Positions 6,603 to 10,496 of a stretch of 10,496 nucleotides of DNA are shown piece by piece (position 1 is the stretch's first letter; every line of letters starts with the position of its first letter). The notes beneath the pieces are model-generated. The model made no database searches. It was not told where the DNA came from and saw only the letters and a list, made by a program, of their open reading frames with translations. The position numbers were made by a program, and so were the translations under genes. Source of the DNA: JAIMBK01 sp040755975 (GTDB lineage: Bacteria; Bacillota; Desulfotomaculia; Desulfotomaculales; Nap2-2B). The stretch spans positions 1 through 10,496 of the forward strand of contig JBFLZY010000091.1 of assembly GCA_040755975.1 (NCBI GenBank), read 5' to 3'.

Positions 6603-9600
6603 GTTTCCGCAATATCGTCTTCCATTTCCTTAATCTCAATTTCCTCATCGTCTTCGGAGAGGACCTTTACGTCAAGCCCCAGGCTCTGCAGTTCCTTCAC
6701 CAGCACTTTAAACGATTCGGGAACGCCCGGCTCGGGCACGTTTTCTCCTTTGACGATGGCCTCGTAAGTTTTCACCCTGCCGACCACGTCGTCAGACTTG
6801 ACCGTTAAAATCTCCTGCAGCGTGTAGGCGGCCCCGTAAGCCTCCAGGGCCCAGACCTCCATTTCGCCGAAACGCTGCCCGCCAAACTGGGCCTTGCCCC
6901 CCAGGGGCTGCTGTGTGACGAGCGAATAGGGGCCCGTGGAGCGGGCGTGAATCTTGTCGTCCACCAGGTGAGCCAGCTTGAGCATGTACATGTACCCTAC
7001 CGTGATCTTGTTGTCAAAAGGCTCCCCGGTGCGCCCGTCGTACAGGATGATTTTACCGTCTTCCGGCAGGCCGGCCTGATGGAGAAATTTGAGGATGTCA
7101 TTTTCCCCGGCACCGTTGAAAACCGGGCTGAGGATGTAATAACCCAGGGCTTTGGCCGCCCAGCCGAGGTGCGTTTCCAGTACCTGTCCAAGATTCATCC
7201 GCGAAGGCACCCCCAGGGGGTTGAGCACAATTTCCACGGGTGTGCCGTCGGGAAGGAAGGGCATGTCTTCCTCCGGCAAAATGCGCGCGATGACGCCCTT
7301 GTTTCCGTGACGGCCGGCCATTTTATCGCCTTCGGAAATTTTTCTTTTCTGGGCAACGTAGACGCGGACCAGTTTATTTACACCGGGAAGCAGTTCGTCG
7401 CCGTTGTCGCGGGAAAAGACCTTGACGTCGACGACCTTCCCGCCTTCGCCGTGGGGGACGCGCAGGGAGGTATCGCGCACTTCCCGGGCTTTTTCGCCGA
7501 AAATGGCCCGCAGCAGGCGCTCCTCGGCGGTAAGCTCCGTTTCTCCTTTGGGGGTTACCTTGCCCACCAGGATATCCCCCGGACGCACTTCGGCGCCGAC
7601 CCGGATAATCCCGCGGTCGTCCAGGTCTTTTAAAACGTCTTCGCCCACGTTGGGAATGTCGCGGGTAATTTCTTCCGGCCCCAGCTTGGTGTCGCGCGCG
7701 TCGCATTCGTATTCTTCAATGTGGATGGAGGTAAAATAATCCTCTTTAACTAGCTTTTCACTGACCAGGATGGCGTCTTCGTAATTGTAGCCCTCCCAGG
7801 GCATAAAGGCGACCAGGACGTTGCGCCCCAGGGCCAGCTCGCCGCGGTCGGTGGACGGCCCGTCGGCAATCACCTGGCCCGCTTCGACCCGGTCTCCTTT
7901 GCGGACGATAGCCCGCTGGTTAATGCACGTTCCCTGGTTGGAACGGTTGAATTTCAGAAGTTTATAGGCGTCCACCGCGCCCTGATCGGTGCGGACGACA
8001 ATCTCATTGGCCGCAACCCGTTCCACAACCCCGCTGTTTTTGGCGATGACCACCACCCCGGAATCGCGGGCCGCCTTATATTCTATACCGGTGCCCACTA
8101 AGGGGGCTTCGGTTTTGATCAGGGGCACGGCCTGCCGCTGCATGTTGGCCCCCATCAGGGCCCGGTTGGCGTCGTTGTGCTCCAGAAAAGGGATCAGCGC
8201 CGTGGCCACGCTGAACACCTGCTTGGGGGAAACGTCCATGTAGTCCACCTTATCCGGGGTGACGACGAGAATTTCCTTGCCGTAGCGGGCGTTCACCCGC
8301 CCCTTGAAATATCCGTTTTCGTCAACCGGGGCGTTGGCCTGGGCGATCACCGCTTCTTCTTCCTCGTCGGCGGTTAAATAGACAATCTCCCCGGTGACCC
8401 GCTTGTTTTCTTTATCCACCTTGCGGTAAGGAGTTTCAATAAAGCCAAAGGTGTTGACCCGCGCGTAGCAGGTGAGCGAACCAATCAGGCCGATGTTGGG
8501 ACCTTCCGGCGTTTCGATGGGGCACATCCGCCCGTAGTGGGAGTGGTGCACGTCCCGCACTTCAAAGCCGGCCCGCTCGCGGCTGAGGCCCCCCGGCCCC
8601 AGGGCGGAAAGCCGGCGTTTGTGCGTCAACTCCGCCAGGGGGTTTGTCTGGTCCATGAACTGCGAGAGCTGGCTGGAACCAAAAAACTCTTTTATGGCCG
8701 CGACCACCGGGCGGATATTAATGAGCACCTGCGGCGTAATCACTTCCACGTCTTGAATGGTCATGCGCTCGCGGATGACCCTCTCCATCCGGGCCAGGCC
8801 GATCCGGAACTGGTTTTGCAAGAGCTCGCCCACGGAGCGCAGGCGGCGGTTGCCCAGGTGGTCGATGTCGTCGATCTGACCCCGGCCATCCATAAGTTTG
8901 AGCAGGTACCTGATTGTTTCAATAATGTCCTCCGGCGTCAGCTCCCGGATGTACTCTTTGCCCGCGCCGTCAGGACGGTACAAGACACCGTGCTTGAGTT
9001 TCTTGGCCAGTTTATAACGCCCTACGCCGGCCAGGTCGTAGCGCTTGGGATCGAAGAAAAGCGATTCCAGGAGGGAGCGGGCGCTTTCCATGGTGGGAGG
9101 CTCCCCGGGCCGCAAGCGCTTGTATATTTCAATGAGGGCTTCTTCCTGGGTGTCGGCGTTGTCCCGGGCCAGAGTATCCTGAATGTGCACGTTGCCGGCG
9201 AACAAATCCAGAATCCTGGCGTTCGGGCCGTATCCTAAAGCGCGCACCAGGGTGGTCACCGGGACTTTGCGGGTGCGGTCGATGCGAACGTACACGTGGT
9301 CGTTGGCATCCGTCTCAAACTCCAGCCACGCCCCCCGGTTAGGAATGATGGTGGCAGTGTAAATTTTCTTGCCCGTGGGATCGAGCTGCTCCCCGAAATA
9401 GACGCCGGGCGACCGGACCAGCTGGCTGACGATGACGCGCTCGGCGCCGTTGACGACAAAGGTCCCTTTTTCGGTCATCAAGGGGAAATCGCCCATGAAA
9501 ACTTCCTGCTCTTTAACTTCCCCCGTTTCTTTATTAATCAACCTTACCTTCACGCGCAAAGGGGCGGCGTAAGTGACGTCCCTGTCCTTACACTCCTGGA

Positions 9601-9823
9601 TGGTATATTTGGGCTCCCCGAGGTGATAATCCAAAAACTCCAGGATCAGGTTGCCGGTAAAATCCTGGATGGGCGAAACGTCTTGAAACACTTCCCGCAG
9701 GCCCTCATCCAAAAACCACTGGTAAGATCTTTTCTGGACCTCAATCAGGTCGGGCAGATCCAGTATTTCTTTTACCTTCAGAAAGTTCCACCGGGTTCGG
9801 GAACCTAAGTTGACCAGGCTCAT
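6603..9823 (-). CDS. rpoB: DNA-directed RNA polymerase subunit beta, C-terminal tail lost in gap
   Basis: Beta pairs with beta' to form the RNA polymerase active site and carries the rifampicin pocket. 1073 complete residues are visible, and the last two bases before the gap (AC) make residue 1074 a threonine. Landmarks are the rifampicin region at about 381-412 (Gln388, Asp391, His401 and Ser406, equivalent to E. coli 513, 516, 526 and 531, all wild type), the GYNYEDAI segment with Glu682 and Asp683, the GDKMAGRHGNKG motif with Lys834 and Lys842 near the catalytic centre, and the C-terminal PLGGKAQFGGQRFGEMEVWA block that joins beta'. The large insertions of the proteobacterial protein are absent. 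Only a short, variable acidic tail should be missing. The ATG at 9823 is the only sensible start because an in-frame TAA lies just upstream. The nearest good ribosome binding match, AAGGGG (9844-9839), is unusually far away at 15 bases. Confidence 0.98.
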
Positions 9824-10001
9824 TTTTTATTGATCACACCCCTTGAATTTTGGAAACGCCAAAAAAGCCAGACAAGGAAAAGCAAGGCCCCCGGAGTTCC
9901 ACCGAACCTCGCTTTTTCCCCTTTGCTATGGAGATCTATAACATTATTCCCGAAAGGAAACCGCTGAATACATGGAGTTCCAAATGAATAGGCATTTTAT
10001 C
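9824..10001 (-). promoter_or_regulatory. Predicted 5' leader of rpoB with alternative hairpins
   Basis: If transcription starts near 9995, rpoB has a leader of about 170 bases. It holds an imperfect long stem between 9907-9925 and 9873-9887 (CAAAGGGGAAAAAGCGAGG against CCTTGCTTTTCCTTG on the minus strand), followed six bases later by six Ts (9866-9861). A short hairpin inside it pairs GAGGTTC (9910-9904) with GGAACTCC (9900-9893). A second copy of GGAACTCC at 9981-9974 could pair with the same GAGGTTC. These features suggest an attenuator or a two-state leader, but the folds were found by eye and the T-run does not touch the stem. Confidence 0.4.
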
Positions 10002-10060
10002 ATGGTAGCATACTTTTTTATTCGTGTCAAGAAATATTTTCAAGGAAATTTTTTCTTTTT
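10002..10060 (-). promoter_or_regulatory. Predicted housekeeping promoter for rpoB
   Basis: On the minus strand there is a perfect -35 box TTGACA (10030-10025), a spacer of exactly 17 bases, and a -10 box TACCAT (10007-10002, four of six consensus bases). TG followed by one base directly precedes the -10, forming an extended -10 element. The 30 bases upstream of the -35 are almost all A and T with long A runs, like an UP element. Predicted start is an A near 9995. This would drive rpoB, rpoC and the following str genes in addition to any readthrough from rplL. Not tested experimentally here. Confidence 0.7.
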
Positions 10061-10065
10061 AAGGG

Positions 10066-10097
10066 AGAAAGCCACCTCTTTGCCGAGGTGACTTTCT
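10066..10097 (-). terminator. Hairpin after rplL: partial terminator or processing site
   Basis: A 13-bp stem on the minus strand, AGAAAGTCACCTC (10097-10085) against GAGGTGGCTTTCT (10078-10066), with one G-U pair and a six-base loop. It begins nine bases after the rplL stop. The bases after it read CCCTTAAAAAG, with no U-tract, so it is not a classic intrinsic terminator. Partial termination, mRNA end protection or RNase III cleavage are all possible. E. coli has both an attenuator and an RNase III site in the equivalent spacer. Confidence 0.55.
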
Positions 10098-10106
10098 TAA
10101 AGATCG

Positions 10107-10496
10107 CTATTTGATTTCTACGCTTGCGCCCTGTTCCTCCAGCTTGGCCTTGATGGCCTGGGCTTCTTCTTTGCCCACTTTCTCTTTGATTGGCTTGGGA
10201 GCGTTGTCGACCAGCTCTTTTGCTTCTTTGAGCCCCAGGCCGGTAATTTCCCGCACCACCTTGATGACGTTGATCTTTTTGTCGCCTACGGAGGCCAGGA
10301 TGACGTCGAATTCGGTCTGCTCCTCCTCTTCGGCGGCAGCCGGGGCGGCGACGGCTCCGGCCGGCGCGGCGGCCGCGGCAACAACCGGCGCGGCGGCGGT
10401 GACGCCGAACTCTTCCTCAAACCTTTTGACCAGTTCGGCCAGCTCTAAAACCGTTAAGCCTTTGACGGCTTCCACTATTTCGTTTACTTTGGACAT
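10107..10496 (-). CDS. rplL: 50S ribosomal protein L7/L12
   Basis: L7/L12 forms the flexible multi-copy stalk of the 50S subunit. It recruits translation GTPases such as EF-Tu and EF-G and stimulates their GTP hydrolysis. The 129-residue protein has the family's three parts: an N-terminal dimerisation and L10-binding helical domain (about 1-32), an Ala/Pro-rich flexible hinge with an acidic end (about 33-59), and a C-terminal factor-binding domain (about 61-129) containing KINVIKVVREITGLGLKEAK and a final VEIK. The ATG occupies the last three bases of the window, so the protein looks complete but its ribosome binding site and its expected partner upstream (L10) are out of view. The stop is TAG at 10109-10107. 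The hinge is long and Ala-rich, which is ordinary for the family. Confidence 0.98.
   Translation of the reverse strand: MSKVNEIVEAVKGLTVLELAELVKRFEEEFGVTAAAPVVAAAAAPAGAVAAPAAAEEEEQTEFDVILASVGDKKINVIKVVREITGLGLKEAKELVDNAPKPIKEKVGKEEAQAIKAKLEEQGASVEIK

Noticed and set aside
8537..9238. 233-codon plus-strand frame opposite rpoB, and a similar one at 6947-7633
   Set aside because: Both are shadows of the conserved beta coding sequence and have no recognisable domain.
381..9823. Drug-resistance substitutions in rpoB (rifampicin) or rpsL (streptomycin)
   Set aside because: The key positions (RpoB Gln388, Asp391, His401, Ser406; S12 Lys43, Lys44, Lys88, Pro91) all carry the sensitive-type residue.
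9888..9912. GGTGGAAC in the rpoB leader resembling a T-box core
   Set aside because: The match stops after GGTGGAAC (CTCC follows instead of CGCG), no specifier stem is visible, and rpoB is not a usual T-box target.
1..10496. Mobile element, CRISPR array, tRNA, or a novel defence or biosynthetic system
   Set aside because: Nearly all sequence is accounted for by conserved housekeeping genes. No regularly spaced repeats, transposase motifs or tRNA-like folds were seen.

Overview
This window is a stretch of core bacterial housekeeping genes, all on the minus strand. Read from the right edge to the left the order is: rplL (ribosomal stalk protein L7/L12), rpoB and rpoC (RNA polymerase beta and beta'), a small L7Ae-type K-turn-binding protein, rpsL (S12), rpsG (S7) and the first 590 codons of fusA (EF-G), which runs off the left edge. 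This is the rpoBC region joined to the str operon. The order, the L7Ae-type gene between rpoC and rpsL, the strong purine-rich ribosome binding sites, the TTG starts and the compact beta and beta' subunits all point to a Firmicute. The G+C-rich codon choice and protein wording suggest a Clostridia-class anaerobe of the Desulfotomaculum/Pelotomaculum/Moorella type. The genus cannot be fixed from this sequence alone.

Layout by region. 1-1770: fusA, 3' end missing. 1796-2266: rpsG. 2303-2677: rpsL. 2706-2957: the L7Ae-like gene. 3003-6467 (or 6476): rpoC. 6503-6602: exactly 100 N, a scaffold gap that removes the C-terminal tail of rpoB and part of the rpoB-rpoC spacer. 6603-9823: rpoB. 9824-10106: a 283-base spacer. 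10107-10496: rplL, complete, with its start codon on the last bases of the window. The spacers between the five genes from rpoC to fusA are only 25 to 45 bases and contain no terminator, so these genes are almost certainly cotranscribed.

The only substantial non-coding stretch is the rplL-rpoB spacer, and it is the most informative part. Nine bases after the rplL stop lies a 13-bp hairpin without a U-tract. A well-formed promoter follows (TTGACA, 17-base spacer with a TGn element, TACCAT) preceded by an A/T-rich stretch. It would start a leader of about 170 bases before rpoB, in which one segment can pair with two alternative copies of GGAACTCC. RNA polymerase and the str genes could therefore be made both by readthrough from rplL and from their own promoter, with possible control in the leader.

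The proteins form one functional set: the catalytic core of transcription, ribosomal proteins of the decoding centre and 30S head, the factor-recruiting stalk, and the translocase that uses it. All visible catalytic motifs are intact. I see no mobile element, CRISPR array, tRNA, rRNA or undescribed multi-gene system here.
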